From: Okeania sp. SIO3B5 | Lineage (GTDB): Bacteria; Cyanobacteriota; Cyanobacteriia; Cyanobacteriales; Microcoleaceae | Length of the DNA: 42,504 nt | NCBI RefSeq assembly: GCF_010692555.1 | Contig: NZ_JAAHHG010000033.1 | Coordinates: 4,235 to 46,738 of the forward strand | Direction: 5' to 3' | In this document: piece after piece, positions 8,679 through 17,202 of the stretch | Numbering within the stretch: the stretch's first letter is position 1 | How the letters are laid out: every line of letters starts with the position of its first letter | Program-made: the position numbers and the translations under genes | Notes under the pieces: model-generated | Database searches by the model: none | Told to the model about the DNA's origin: nothing | Seen by the model: the letters and a program-made list of their open reading frames with translations, nothing else

Positions 8679-8886
8679 GTAAGCATTCAGGAGTCAGCCA
8701 TCAGCTATCAGCTATTACTTTTAGTTGATGATAAAAGCTTTATTAATTGTCTGACTGCAAAAGTAGCTTCCATTACCCTTAAAGTCAGTTGTTAATTTAA
8801 ACACTGTTCTTAAAGATAGAATCTTGTTGCTGTTAACACAGTTCCTCCGCAGGAGGCTAGCTGACTGCTAATAGCTGAATGCTTAC
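8679..8886. mobile_element. MITE family M2, copy 1 (208 bp, 8-bp TSD)
   Basis: Terminal repeats GTAAGCATTCAG and GCTGAATGCTTAC, with inner CAGCTATCAGCTATT and GCTAATAGC arms and a CCTCCGCAGGAGG hairpin near the right end. Flanks are ATTAGAAG (8671-8678) and GTTAGAAG (8887-8894), a TSD matching at 7 of 8 positions. Confidence 0.8.
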
Positions 8887-8894
8887 GTTAGAAG

Positions 8895-9719
8895 TTATTT
8901 TTGTAAAGGGGATTTGAGCAATTCTCCAAAAGTATTTCGCCTTAAAAGGTGGGGTTTTATACCCAATTATTTTGATAAATAAATTAGTTTGCTTTTAATC
9001 AATTATTCCTCGTACATTAAGACATCTCCAATAATAATATGAAATATGTTAATGTTTGCTACCACAGATTTATAGGGAGATGGGGAGATAGGGAGATTTG
9101 TAAGTAGCACAATTTGTTGGTGACATAGTAATGCTAAAAAGAGTGTGGGAAGAAATTAAAATATATATCTCTTTAACAATTATTATGCAGGACAAATCAC
9201 CATTTTTTATATGAAATACAAAAAATAAAATCAATTATCGCAAAGAAATTATCAATTATTTCTCCCTAATCCCCCTTTTATAGAGATGTCTAGACATCAG
9301 AGTAGTATGTAAAATGTATTATTTCAACAAATTTTGGTGTAATAATGTATATCTATTTATTCTCTTATTCTTTACTTTTTCTCAGCAAAAACTCATTTAA
9401 AAGTGTTTTAAATAAAAATATATAACTAAATAAATTTTCACAAGATATAAATCATACTTTGTGAAAATTTCCTTAATGCGTGTCATCTTCAGCTTGATTA
9501 TTTGGTAGATATAATGAATTGGGAAAAATTTGAACAAGACTTATCTATGACCAAAAAATAATGTCTGAAGCCTCCCCTTTCAAGGGGATGAAAAAAAAGT
9601 AAAGTTCAATATTTCAAGCCTCTAACTTTCCTGCGGAATGCTGCGCAAACAGGTAGAGGTACTGTTAACGAAGTTCCTCCTATAGGAGGCTAACTGATAA
9701 CTGATAACTGATAACTAAA
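8895..9719. other. Intergenic region with repeat debris and heptamer leader
   Basis: AT-rich, without a supportable gene. It holds partial R5-like pieces (GAAGCCTCCCCTTTC near 9570), an AGTTCCTCC/GGAGGC hairpin near 9670-9690 like that in M2, and three (GATAACT) heptamers at 9692-9716 that end just before the methyltransferase ATG. Confidence 0.5.
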
Positions 9720-10916
9720 ATGACCAATACAACCACAAATGAAAAACTGACTGCTAACTATAATATTGAAAATGCAGTTTTAGAACGTTATCAAGCAGGC
9801 GCTCAACAAGTACAACCAGCTCTATGTTGTCCGACTGAATATGAGGAAAATCATCTAGATATTTTGCCTCAAGAAATTATTCAAAAAGATTATGGTTGTG
9901 GCGATCCTACTATTTATATTAAATCTGGAGAAACAGTTGTAGATTTAGGTTCGGGTGCTGGAAAAAATTGCTATATTATTGCTCAAAAGGTTGGCGCTGA
10001 AGGGCAAGTAATAGGAGTAGATTTTAATGATGATATGTTAGGATTAGCTCGAAAATATCAAGATGAAATAGCTACTAAAATTGGATACAAAAATACCAAA
10101 TTTGTCAAAGGCAAAATTCAGGATTTAGCCCTTGATTTAGACATAGTTGAACAGTGGCTTACCGCAAATCCAATTACTTCTATTGATGCTCTAGCAGCTT
10201 TTGAATCAGAATGTAATGCCCTCCGCAAAGAACAACCTTTAATTCCAGATAATAGTGTTGATGTAGTAATTTCTAATTGTGTGTTGAATTTAGTTCGCCC
10301 CCAAGATAAAGAAAAACTATTTAGTGAAATTTATAGAGTTTTAAAGCGAGGTGGTAAAGCAGTTATTTCTGATATTGTCTGCGATGAAGACCCCACTCCA
10401 AACATTCTTAATGACCCGGAATTATGGAGTGGTTGTATTGCTGGAGCATTTCGAGAAGATGTTTTTCTGAAAATGTTTGAAGAGGCTGGTTTTTATGGAG
10501 TTGAAATTCTTAAACGTCAAGAAAAACCATGGCAAATAATAGATGGAATTGAATTTAATTCTGTGACAGTTCGTGCTTTTAAAGGAAAAGAAGGAGAATG
10601 TTTAGAAAGGAATCAGGCTGTAATTTACAAAGGTCCTTGGAAAAAGGTAGTTGATGATGATGGTCATACTTTGCACAGAGGTCAAAGAATGGCTGTTTGT
10701 GATAAAACTTTCAAAATTTATACAGACCAAAATGGTCCTTATTATCAAGATTTTTTACCTGTTGAACCTTATACAGATATTCCATTAAGTTCAGCAAAAC
10801 AATTTGATTGCCGACGTTCTAAAAATAGGCATCCGAAAGAAACTAAAGGTTTAGATTATCGAGTTACAAGTATTAATGATAATACTGACTGTTGTAGTCC
10901 TTCAGATTGTGGTTGA
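9720..10916 (+). CDS. arsM: Arsenite S-adenosylmethyltransferase (ArsM type)
   Basis: Predicted to transfer methyl groups from SAM to As(III), in the cytoplasm. A Rossmann methyltransferase core has SAM motif I VVDLGSGAGKN (about 73-83) and acidic GVDF (99-102). The three cysteines typical of As(III) methyltransferases are in their usual contexts: YGCGDPT (Cys60), ISNCVLNL and SGCIAGAF. An extra CC pair lies at 36-37 and a CCSPSDC cluster forms the C-terminus, either of which could bind thiol-reactive metalloid. At 398 aa it is longer than a bare methyltransferase; the last 120 residues form an added domain. An ArsS-type enzyme and ArsR lie downstream on the same strand, supporting an arsenosugar or arsenic detoxification role. 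The ATG follows (GATAACT)n repeats. A close paralogue with other substrates is the main alternative. Confidence 0.85.
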   Translation: MTNTTTNEKLTANYNIENAVLERYQAGAQQVQPALCCPTEYEENHLDILPQEIIQKDYGCGDPTIYIKSGETVVDLGSGAGKNCYIIAQKVGAEGQVIGVDFNDDMLGLARKYQDEIATKIGYKNTKFVKGKIQDLALDLDIVEQWLTANPITSIDALAAFESECNALRKEQPLIPDNSVDVVISNCVLNLVRPQDKEKLFSEIYRVLKRGGKAVISDIVCDEDPTPNILNDPELWSGCIAGAFREDVFLKMFEEAGFYGVEILKRQEKPWQIIDGIEFNSVTVRAFKGKEGECLERNQAVIYKGPWKKVVDDDGHTLHRGQRMAVCDKTFKIYTDQNGPYYQDFLPVEPYTDIPLSSAKQFDCRRSKNRHPKETKGLDYRVTSINDNTDCCSPSDCG

Positions 10917-10962
10917 ATAAAATTAAAAATAGTCTTAAATTAAAGACTGGGGTAATTCTAAT

Positions 10963-11162
10963 GTAAGCATTCAGCTATTAGCAGTCAGCTATCAGCAATA
11001 AGTAATTATTCATTACTTCTCAGGTTTAAAAAAGGGACTTTGGCAGTAAATTTTTATTCTTTCTCAATTTCAAAGGTTGCTTTTATCTTATCCAAAATTA
11101 ATAGCTGAAGTCCGCAGTTCCGACCTAGGAGGCTAGCTCATAGCTGACGGCTGAATGCTTAC
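10963..11162. mobile_element. MITE family M2, copy 2 (200 bp)
   Basis: Ends GTAAGCATTCAGCTATTAGC and CTGACGGCTGAATGCTTAC, with the CCTAGG-centred hairpin (CCGACCTAGGAGG) near the right end. Unlike the other copies, no clear target duplication is seen, so one flank has changed. Confidence 0.75.
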
Positions 11163-11245
11163 CGAAAAATTGGGTTTAAAGCCTTGCCCTTGTAGGGCGA
11201 CTTTTTATTTGAGCATGCAAGTGAATTGGATATATGCTAAACTGT

Positions 11246-11400
11246 TATTAGTTGCCGGGGGGCACTCGGAAACTCTAAACGGACGTGGAGGCAAGCGTAA
11301 GACTACCGCCAAGGCAGCAGCAGCCAATGAAACGTCAACCCACCGAGGAGCTTAGGCTCGGCAGGAATCCCCGTGCCTTCAGGCCGGGGAGGATGTCAAT
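11246..11400 (+). mobile_element. 3' remnant of an IS200/IS605-type tnpB with its right end
   Basis: The frame to TAG at 11353-11355 encodes VAGGHSETLNGRGGK and then AAAANETSTHRGA, the C-terminal tail common in cyanobacterial TnpB proteins; everything upstream, including the RuvC and zinc-ribbon parts, is missing. The right-end hairpin (CCCCGTGCCTTC, then AGGCCGGGG, 11369-11389) and the terminal GGATGTCAA follow at once. This stretch would carry the omega-RNA scaffold of the ancestral element. The open frame starting at 11155 begins inside the M2 element and is artificial before about 11246. Confidence 0.8.
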
Positions 11401-11402
11401 TT

Positions 11403-11446
11403 AAATACAGTAGAAACGAGAGATTAATTTCTACTGTATTTTTTTG
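11403..11446 (+). terminator. Rho-independent terminator
   Basis: A perfect 14-bp stem, AAATACAGTAGAAA at 11403-11416 pairing with TTTCTACTGTATTT at 11428-11441, has an 11-nt loop and a run of T to 11445. It lies beyond the TnpB remnant, 0.5 kb past the ArsM gene, and could end transcripts from either. Confidence 0.75.
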
Positions 11447-12279
11447 TGTATCAGAAGGCAGAAGGTAGAAGGAAAAATCTGGCGTTTTCTCAGTTTTCAG
11501 CTTTGATAATTGGCACGTTATTTAGCGTTAATTATTCTTATATAGCAATATGATTTTAGTTGTGAGATATTGGAGACTTTTGCTTTAGGTATGGAGGGAA
11601 TAGGGAATAGGGAATAGGGAAGAAACGAACATATAAGAATAAGATAACTGTTATATCCTATACTTTACAAGGAACACCTCAATTCTCACATCTGATTCCT
11701 GATTGCTATATTTATTTCTCTGTACGGACGTTGTGCAACGTCCCTACCCACTCCCCCCTACTGCCAGTAGGGGTGGGTCCCCCACTCAATAAAATGTAGA
11801 AAAATTTTTGAGAAATGGTGTTACTTCTTCCCTCTTAATATCAATTTCATAAAATATTGTTACAGTAACGACACAGGCAACAGGCAACAGGCAACAAGCA
11901 ACAGGTAACAGGGAAAGAAAAACATAATAACAAAGAGGAAAAAAAGTGAAAACTTTAGAATTTATGGAATTTATGATTTTTTCTTTTAGGAATAAATCAC
12001 AAATTAAGATGTAACTACCTTTTTTGAATTTGGTATTACTTCTTACTTCTTGCTTCTTACTTCTTGCTTCTTACTTCTTCCCTCTTAACTTCTTACTTCT
12101 TGCTTCTTACTTCTTCCCTCTTAACTTCTTACTTCTTGCTTCTTACTTCTTACTTCTTCCCTCTTAACTTCTTCTAATCAGTTATGATAAAATGTTATAA
12201 CTATATCCAGTTCTACAAACCTACTATTGCATAAATTTTGAGGCTGTTTGAGCTATTACCAATTACCAATTACCTCTGA
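11447..12279. other. Intergenic region made of short tandem repeats
   Basis: No gene is supported. It holds the palindrome GGACGTTGTGCAACGTCC (11726-11743); a block ATAAAATGTAGAAAAATTTT near 11788, whose reverse complement recurs near 22260-22295; (CAGGCAA) heptamers at 11873-11915; a long CTTCTTA/CTTCTTG heptamer field with CCCTC interruptions (about 12036-12175); and ACCAATT heptamers just before the next ATG. Confidence 0.6.
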
Positions 12280-12537
12280 ATGAATAAAATGCCTAATTCA
12301 AATTTTCAACCTTTAGATAATTATTCAGTTGAGTCAGAAGAAAATAAAAATGACCAAATGGAAGTCATAGAATCTTATAATCCTGAAACTAAGGTAATGC
12401 TGGAGCGGTTTATTTTAGTATTAATAGCAATTGGATTAATCGTAGGAGCAATTTTATCGGTTGGAGTTGTTTATATTCTTGATAAAACTGGATTTACAAC
12501 TCCTCCCAGTCAACAACAAATAGATTTAGGAAACTAA
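12280..12537 (+). CDS. Small single-pass membrane protein
   Basis: An 85-aa protein of unknown function. It has an acidic, Asn/Glu-rich N-terminal half (about 40 residues) and one hydrophobic segment (ILVLIAIGLIVGAILSVGVV, about 45-66), ending in a short polar tail (TTPPSQQQIDLGN). Its own 3' half is duplicated in tandem immediately downstream. It sits between ArsM and ArsS genes, but nothing in the sequence ties it to arsenic. ATG at 12280 follows ACCAATT heptamers; Met4 is an alternative start. Confidence 0.6.
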   Translation: MNKMPNSNFQPLDNYSVESEENKNDQMEVIESYNPETKVMLERFILVLIAIGLIVGAILSVGVVYILDKTGFTTPPSQQQIDLGN

Positions 12538-12690
12538 AAAGGGACTGCTCTATTTTAGTATTAATAGCAATTGGATTAATCCCAGGAGCAATTTTATCAG
12601 TTGGAGTAGTTTATATTCTTGATAAAACTGGATTTACAACTCCCCCCAGTCAACAACAAATAGATTTAGGAAACTAAAAAGGGACTGCTC
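12411..12690 (+). repeat. 140-bp tandem duplication of the small membrane gene 3' half
   Basis: 12411-12550 and 12551-12690 are the same 140-bp unit starting TATTTTAGTATTAATAGC and ending GGGACTGCTC, with only about five differences. The second copy encodes the same membrane segment and tail but has no start of its own, so it is a pseudogene fragment. Confidence 0.9.
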
Positions 12691-12728
12691 TGAGGTAATT
12701 AATCATTAATCATTAATCATTAATAATT

Positions 12729-12962
12729 AGGGTTTGCTGATTAAATATCAAAGCATTGACTGATATTGGTTGTAGAATTTTTAGGTCTAAAAAAGTGTCA
12801 GCTTTTTGGTGGAAAGAGCTACATAAAGCTAGTATTTTGGGACGATTATGGCAGAAAAATTAAGGGAAAATTTTTTCGACTACCTTCTCTATAATTCCCA
12901 TTTATTCTGACTCCTGACTTCTAATTCATACCCCTATCAAAATACTTTATTCAGCAAACCCT
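12729..12962 (-). mobile_element. MITE family M4, copy 1 (234 bp)
   Basis: Ends AGGGTTTGCTGATTAAA and TTCAGCAAACCCT, flanked by AATT on both sides. The left interior (ATATCAAAGCATTGACTGAT) matches the right interior of other copies, so this copy is inverted relative to those at 32713, 33287 and 38289. Confidence 0.8.
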
Positions 12963-13025
12963 AATTATTAATTGTTGAACTATGTGATAATATCTAAACA
13001 CCTAATAATATTTAAGGATTTAATT

Positions 13026-13487
13026 ATGACAGATTCTCAACAAGTTCCTGTAGATGAAAAATTTCTGCCTTTTCTTCAGAAAGTTCAAACTCAAGCAGGA
13101 TTACCAGATATTTACGATGCCAGAGATATTAGTGTTATTGTATTTCGTACAATGCGCGATTTAATGACAACAGAAGCATCTAATCAGGTAGCCTCAGATT
13201 TAAGTTCTGGTAGTGAAAAAACAGATCCAGATGAAATAGCAGAACTATGGAAAGATAATAATCCACTTGTTGCTTTTCTCAGTAAAATTAGACCACCACT
13301 TAAATTTGATGGTGATACTTTTATTTTCCGAATCAATCAAGAATCAGGTGTTCCTAAAGGAATAGCACCGGAAACTGTAATTAAAGCTGTTTTTTCCGCG
13401 ACAAAGGAAGAACTTTCTCCAGAAAGAATTCAAGAAATAGCTGATTTTATGCCAGATAAAGTTAAAGTTATGTGGAACGAAGCTTAG
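13026..13487 (+). CDS. DUF2267-type protein
   Basis: A soluble 153-aa protein counted from ATG at 13026, chosen because AAGGA at 13013-13017 is well spaced and the longer TTG frame begins at the end of a MITE. It shows the DUF2267 pattern: FLQKVQTQAGL, then DARDISVIVFRTMRDLMTTEASNQVASDL, a second helical half with VIKAVFSATKEELSPERIQEI, and a terminal MPDKVKVMW. Members are small helical proteins of unknown function, sometimes stress-linked. It lies between ArsM and ArsS in the same orientation, 1.6 kb from ArsS, so co-regulation is not evident. Confidence 0.75.
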   Translation: MTDSQQVPVDEKFLPFLQKVQTQAGLPDIYDARDISVIVFRTMRDLMTTEASNQVASDLSSGSEKTDPDEIAELWKDNNPLVAFLSKIRPPLKFDGDTFIFRINQESGVPKGIAPETVIKAVFSATKEELSPERIQEIADFMPDKVKVMWNEA

Positions 13488-13710
13488 GAAATTAATATTT
13501 TTTCTGCTCTTTAACATAACTAGGTTTTTTTAGTATCTAATTTTTTAAGCAAGGAGCAATAAAGAAGGAAGAGAAAATATTTTTTGGGATTTTCAGCACT
13601 CTTATAGTCATCCTAGATAGAATATGAACATTAGCTATATATCAAGAGAAATAACCCTCAATATTTAGATAACTAAAATTTGTTCAAAATCTATTTAGGA
13701 CAGCTATATA

Positions 13711-13802
13711 TCAAGTCAAAAGTAAGAAGTAAGAAGTAAGAAGTAAGAAGTAAGAAGTAAGAAGTAAGAAGTAAGAAGTAAGAAGTAAGAAGTAAGAAGT
13801 AA
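13711..13802. repeat. (GTAAGAA)n heptamer tract
   Basis: About thirteen near-perfect AAGTAAG/GTAAGAA heptamers without spacers, inside the M3 remnant. The same heptamer occurs in the M3 copy at 23963-24052, so it belongs to the element. Confidence 0.9.
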
Positions 13803-13879
13803 ATTATAGTACTCAATAGTAGTCAACGATTCATTCATTAATTGATAATTGATAATGGATAATTGATAATTAACTCTGG

Positions 13880-14047
13880 TTAAAACCGTTACGGAATTGA
13901 ATATAAGGAAATATTATTTCTTCTCTTGGTTGATTGGATATGGCGAGGGGACTTCGCCATCCGGAGACCGCTTTTTTCCCCTTAAAAGGGGAGGCTTTAA
14001 ACCAGAATTATTTAATAATTAATAATTAATAATTAATAATTCGGTAA
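13880..14047 (-). repeat. R5 repeat, inverted copy with extra hairpin
   Basis: On the minus strand it starts ACCGAATTATTAATTATT and contains the CTCCCCTTTTAAGGGG hairpin. An extra GGCGAGGGGACTTCGCC hairpin and a TTGGTTGATTGGATATGGCG block are shared with the copy at 24819-24956. Confidence 0.65.
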
Positions 14048-14099
14048 ATATTTATGCTTAATATTTAACTGAGAATTTGACTTACGATCAAGGTAAATA

Positions 14100-14353
14100 G
14101 TAAGCATTTCCTCCGGAATGCTGCGCAAACAGCCGTCAGCTAGCCTCCTGTCGGAGGAACTGCGTTATCAGCTAGCCTCCTATGGTCGGAACTGCGTTAA
14201 CAACTATTGCTTTTCGTGTGGCTTTAAAGCTGTATTAATTGAGCCAGAATTAATCTTACTACAAAAGTCGTTAAAGTCTATATTCATTTAAACTATGTCA
14301 TTAAAAGCAGAGTATTATTGCTGATAGCTGACTACTAATAGCTGAATACTTAC
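14100..14353. mobile_element. MITE family M2, copy 3 (254 bp, TSD GGTAAAT)
   Basis: Ends GTAAGCATT and AGCTGAATACTTAC; the left part has a duplicated CAGCTAGCCTCCT hairpin block. Flanks GGTAAATA (14092-14099) and GGTAAATG (14354-14361) match at 7 of 8 positions. Removing it restores the M3 sequence GATCAAGGTAAATGAA. Confidence 0.85.
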
Positions 14354-14479
14354 GGTAAATGAATATAATTTATATAGTATAAATACTTGCCAATAAAGGG
14401 GGGTTATACTATTTTTAATATTACAAATTGACGTGCAGAATGTGGGATATAAAATTCAAAAAAAATACTGACATTCAAA

Positions 14480-15126
14480 AATTAACAATTAATAATTACC
14501 TTTCTTGAAAAGAAGAAGATTTACTAAAAGAATTTTTTACCCTGTAGTCCGACAACTTGTGGCAAAGTCAAGGAGAGGTTTAAAACCTTGAATTATTCGA
14601 CAAAATTACCTGCAAAACTATTCAATAATTTGCTTTGATGCCGACTCTTGACTCCCTAACTTAAAGTACAGATACTTATAGTTCCTCGCCTATTTCTTAA
14701 TTATTTCTCAGGTTAGATTCAGTTTACTTAGATTTAATGATAAATGTCTTTAATGAATAATTAAATTCAAAATTAAATGTATTGATTTTTATCAAACATC
14801 ACTATTTTCATAAATTTGCCATTACTGCTATACTGCTATATCTAAGTTGAGGAATAACTACTGGTTATTTCCTTAACTCTAATTCAACTATTAAATCAAA
14901 TACTAATACAAGTGGAGCGATCGCCCAAAATTCTTACCCTGGTACAAATTTATTTACTGGTCATTTCAGTTATCAGTTATCAGTACTTCTAGCTGTTTGT
15001 GCAGCATTCTGTAGGAAAGCATTGGGATTGACATCAGGAATATTCTCTTTTTTATCTCCTTAAAAAGGGAAGCTTTAGACCAAAATTTTTCGCTAAAAGT
15101 ATAATTATTATTATCAACTTCTAAAA
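14480..15126. other. Intergenic region with two decayed R5 repeats
   Basis: 14480-14601 is an inverted R5 copy (AATTACCTTTCTTGAAAAG to CCTTGAATTATTCG). 14940-15100 is a partial copy (TTCAGTTATCAGTTATCAGT, then CTCCTTAAAAAGGGAAGC and TTTTTCGCTAAA). Between them lie 300 AT-rich bases and a HIP1 site near 14917 in which I see nothing else. Confidence 0.55.
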
Positions 15127-16113
15127 ATGGTTAATACAGCTTTTAAACCTTTCAAAGCCAAACTTAATAAAACCCTAACCAAGAAAAAAATTACTGTTTT
15201 ACAAATTAATCTTGGCAAACGTTGTAATCTTGCCTGTACCCATTGTCATGTCGAAGCGAGCCCAAAACGAACAGAAGAACTTTCCCCAGAAATCTGCGAA
15301 CAATTAATTGAACTAATTAATAAATTTCCTCAAATTCAAACAGTTGACTTAACTGGCGGTGCGCCGGAAATGAATTATGGATTTAAACAATTAGTTAAAG
15401 CTGCTAGAACAAATAAAAAAGAAGTAATTGTTCGTTCTAACTTAACGATTTATTTTGTCAAAGGATTTGCAGATATTCCAGAATATTGTGCTGAAAATCA
15501 ACTGAAAATTGTCGCATCATTGCCTTGTTATTTAGAAGATAATGTCGATAAAATGCGCGGTTATGGCGTTTATAGTCAATCAATTAAAGCATTGCAATGG
15601 TTAAACAAACTAGGATATGGAAAAAATCCAAATCTGGTCTTAGATTTAGTTTATAATCCTCCCGTTCCAAGTAAAAATCAATTCACCCTTCCTCCTAATC
15701 AAAAAAATCTAGAAGAAGACTATAAAAAATATTTAAAAGAAAATTTTAACATCAACTTTAACCAACTATTTACAATTACTAATTTACCCATAGGTAGAAC
15801 TAAACTATATCTGCAAAATAGAAAAATATATCAGCCTTATCTAGATTTTTTAGAGTCGAATTTTAATTCTGAGACTGTAGAAAATTTAATGTGTCGAAAT
15901 GAATTATCAATTGATTATTTAGGTAATGTCTATGACTGTGACTTTAATCAGATGGAAAATATCCCAGCTCAAACTAACAAAATTGAAAAAATCACAGTAG
16001 CTAAGTTATTAGAAGCTAATAGTTTAGACATAATTGAACAAGTGCAGACAGCAAATTATTGTTACGGCTGTACAGCAGGTTGTGGCTCTAGTTGTAGTGG
16101 ATCATTAATCTAG
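15127..16113 (+). CDS. arsS: Arsenosugar biosynthesis radical SAM protein (ArsS type)
   Basis: A 328-aa radical SAM enzyme. CNLACTHC near residues 33-40 is the CxxxCxxC motif for the 4Fe-4S cluster that cleaves SAM; DLTGGAPEM is the following glycine-rich SAM-contact strand. VASLPCY is a typical mid-barrel segment, and the C-terminal part has further cysteines (MCRNE, YDCDFNQ, then CYGCTAGCGSSC) that could hold an auxiliary cluster. This arrangement fits ArsS, which adds a 5'-deoxyadenosyl group to methylated arsenic on the way to arsenosugars. The ArsM-type gene upstream and ArsR downstream support the assignment. It stands alone transcriptionally, with more than 300 bp on both sides filled by repeats. 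Confidence 0.88.
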   Translation: MVNTAFKPFKAKLNKTLTKKKITVLQINLGKRCNLACTHCHVEASPKRTEELSPEICEQLIELINKFPQIQTVDLTGGAPEMNYGFKQLVKAARTNKKEVIVRSNLTIYFVKGFADIPEYCAENQLKIVASLPCYLEDNVDKMRGYGVYSQSIKALQWLNKLGYGKNPNLVLDLVYNPPVPSKNQFTLPPNQKNLEEDYKKYLKENFNINFNQLFTITNLPIGRTKLYLQNRKIYQPYLDFLESNFNSETVENLMCRNELSIDYLGNVYDCDFNQMENIPAQTNKIEKITVAKLLEANSLDIIEQVQTANYCYGCTAGCGSSCSGSLI

Positions 16114-16196
16114 TTTAAACTAACCCTTGAATAGTAGCTTGAGGATTAATTTCAAGGTGTTAAATTTTCTGAATTTCAAATTATGGTCATATATAA

Positions 16197-16388
16197 CCTA
16201 CATTCCGCACGTCAAAATGTAGTATTTCAGGCTAGCCGTCGAAAACCTTGTCTGGCAATAACCATAAATTTTATAAGTAAAAATACATATTACATAGACT
16301 ATTGACAGTTCTTGTTAATAACAGAGGCTGTAATCCACCTTCTTCGTAAAAAATACTGTTGTAGTATGTTTGTCGTGCGGAACGTGGG
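16197..16388. mobile_element. MITE family M3, copy 1 (192 bp, TSD ATATAA)
   Basis: Ends CCTACATTCCGCACGTC and TGTCGTGCGGAACGTGGG, flanked by ATATAA at 16191-16196 and 16389-16394. It ends 53 bp before the ArsR start, in the likely regulatory region. Confidence 0.85.
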
Positions 16389-16400
16389 ATATAAATGAGC

Positions 16401-16406
16401 TATAAT
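16401..16406 (+). promoter_or_regulatory. Possible -10 element for arsR
   Basis: TATAAT lies 35 bp before the ArsR ATG, just past the M3 element. No good -35 hexamer is found 16-18 bp upstream (that position is inside the MITE end). The following TTGACAAAAATTGACA direct repeat could be part of an operator, but an ArsR box cannot be defined by eye. Confidence 0.35.
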
Positions 16407-16441
16407 ATGTATTACTTATTGACAAAAATTGACATAAATAA

Positions 16442-16771
16442 ATGCTAGAAACATCACTAAACTTATCCCCTATCTCTATGGCAGCAAGCTTTCAGGCACT
16501 TTCTGACCCATTAAGAATTAAAATATTAGAACTGTTGCTTAAACAAGAGCTATGTGTATGTGATATATGCGATCGCCTCCAAGTTTCTCAGTCCAAATTG
16601 TCTTTTCATCTCAAAAATCTCAAAGAAGCTTCTTTAGTTAAAAGTCGCCAGGATGGTCGTTGGATATATTACAGTCTTAATTTATCTCAATTTGAAAATT
16701 TAGAAAAGTACCTATCAGAATATAAAAAATTTAGCCCTTTAGCAGCTAACCCTTGTGCCAATAATGGTTAA
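16442..16771 (+). CDS. arsR: ArsR/SmtB family metalloregulator
   Basis: A 109-aa winged-helix repressor. FQALSDPLRIKILELLLK is the standard N-terminal helix pair, ELCVCDIC (Cys38, Cys40, Cys43) matches the ELCVCDL As(III)-sensing site of classical ArsR proteins, LQVSQSKLSFHLKNLKEASLV is the recognition helix region, and SRQDGRWIYYSL is the wing. A Cys near the C-terminus (NPCANNG) might add a ligand. It would repress arsenic genes until As(III) binds. The linked ArsS and ArsM genes are on the same strand upstream, so it does not lead an operon containing them; it may act on their promoters in trans. Confidence 0.92.
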   Translation: MLETSLNLSPISMAASFQALSDPLRIKILELLLKQELCVCDICDRLQVSQSKLSFHLKNLKEASLVKSRQDGRWIYYSLNLSQFENLEKYLSEYKKFSPLAANPCANNG

Positions 16772-17202
16772 CCGCAATACCTGGTAAAAATACTTTGTAT
16801 CCGGTCTGAAAATCATAGCAATACTAATATCATTATCCGTTTAATTAACAATTAACAATTAACAATTAACAACCAAAAAACACTCTATCCTATCCTATTT
16901 TTACCTTTTCTCTATTTTATTGTTTCCCATAGTCTATACTAAGTCTCATGCTTGACATACTCCCGGCATCAAATCACAGTAACGCAATGGGGGATTCTCA
17001 TCATTGATGATTCTACGCTCTAAGAATAAAAATTAGACATCAGTTGAAAAAGATATAGACTTTTTGCCCATAGTAGGGAACACTTAACAGGGAAAAGGGA
17101 ATAGGTTTTCACGACCGAAGCAGCTCAAATGAAATTACCGAAAAGCGACGTTGGAGTAGTCAATATAGCACTATAAGTATAGATAGCTAGATTATATTTT
17201 AT
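16772..17202. other. Intergenic region with a decayed IS200/IS605-type end
   Basis: AATTAAC heptamers lie at 16849-16872. TTGACATACTCCCGGCATC followed by GGGGGATTCT (about 16965-17002) resembles the right end of a minus-strand IS200/IS605 element. ACCGAAAAGCGACGTTG near 17137 recurs inverted near 42180-42200. No coding sequence is left. Confidence 0.4.

Larger units (their letters stand above)
13707..14442. mobile_element. M3 MITE remnant carrying two other elements
   Basis: The outer sequence matches the copy at 23928-24242: AAGTCAAAAGTAAGAAG at the left, AAATTATAGT and TCAACGATTCA, then TTATGCTTAATATTTAACTG, TTTATATAGTATAAATA, and the right end ACGTGCAGAATGTGGG. The first 35 or so bases are missing. 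It is interrupted by an R5-type repeat (about 13845-14047) and an M2 MITE (14100-14353). Confidence 0.7.

Noticed and set aside
10931-10948. AGTCTT/AAGACT hairpin after the ArsM gene as a terminator
   Set aside because: The stem is only 6 bp and is followed by G-rich sequence rather than T residues.
11155-11245. Start of an open frame reading MLTEKLGLKPCPC
   Set aside because: It begins inside the M2 MITE and crosses repeat sequence; only the part after about 11246 is TnpB-derived.
12031-12175. Field of CTTCTTA-like repeats resembling a CRISPR array
   Set aside because: The units are 7 bp with no unique spacers, and no cas genes are present. It is a microsatellite. The tracts at 13711 and 23963 were rejected for the same reason.
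12972-13025. Longer start of the DUF2267 protein at a TTG codon
   Set aside because: The extra residues derive from the flank of a MITE; ATG at 13026 has AAGGA at good spacing and matches the family start.
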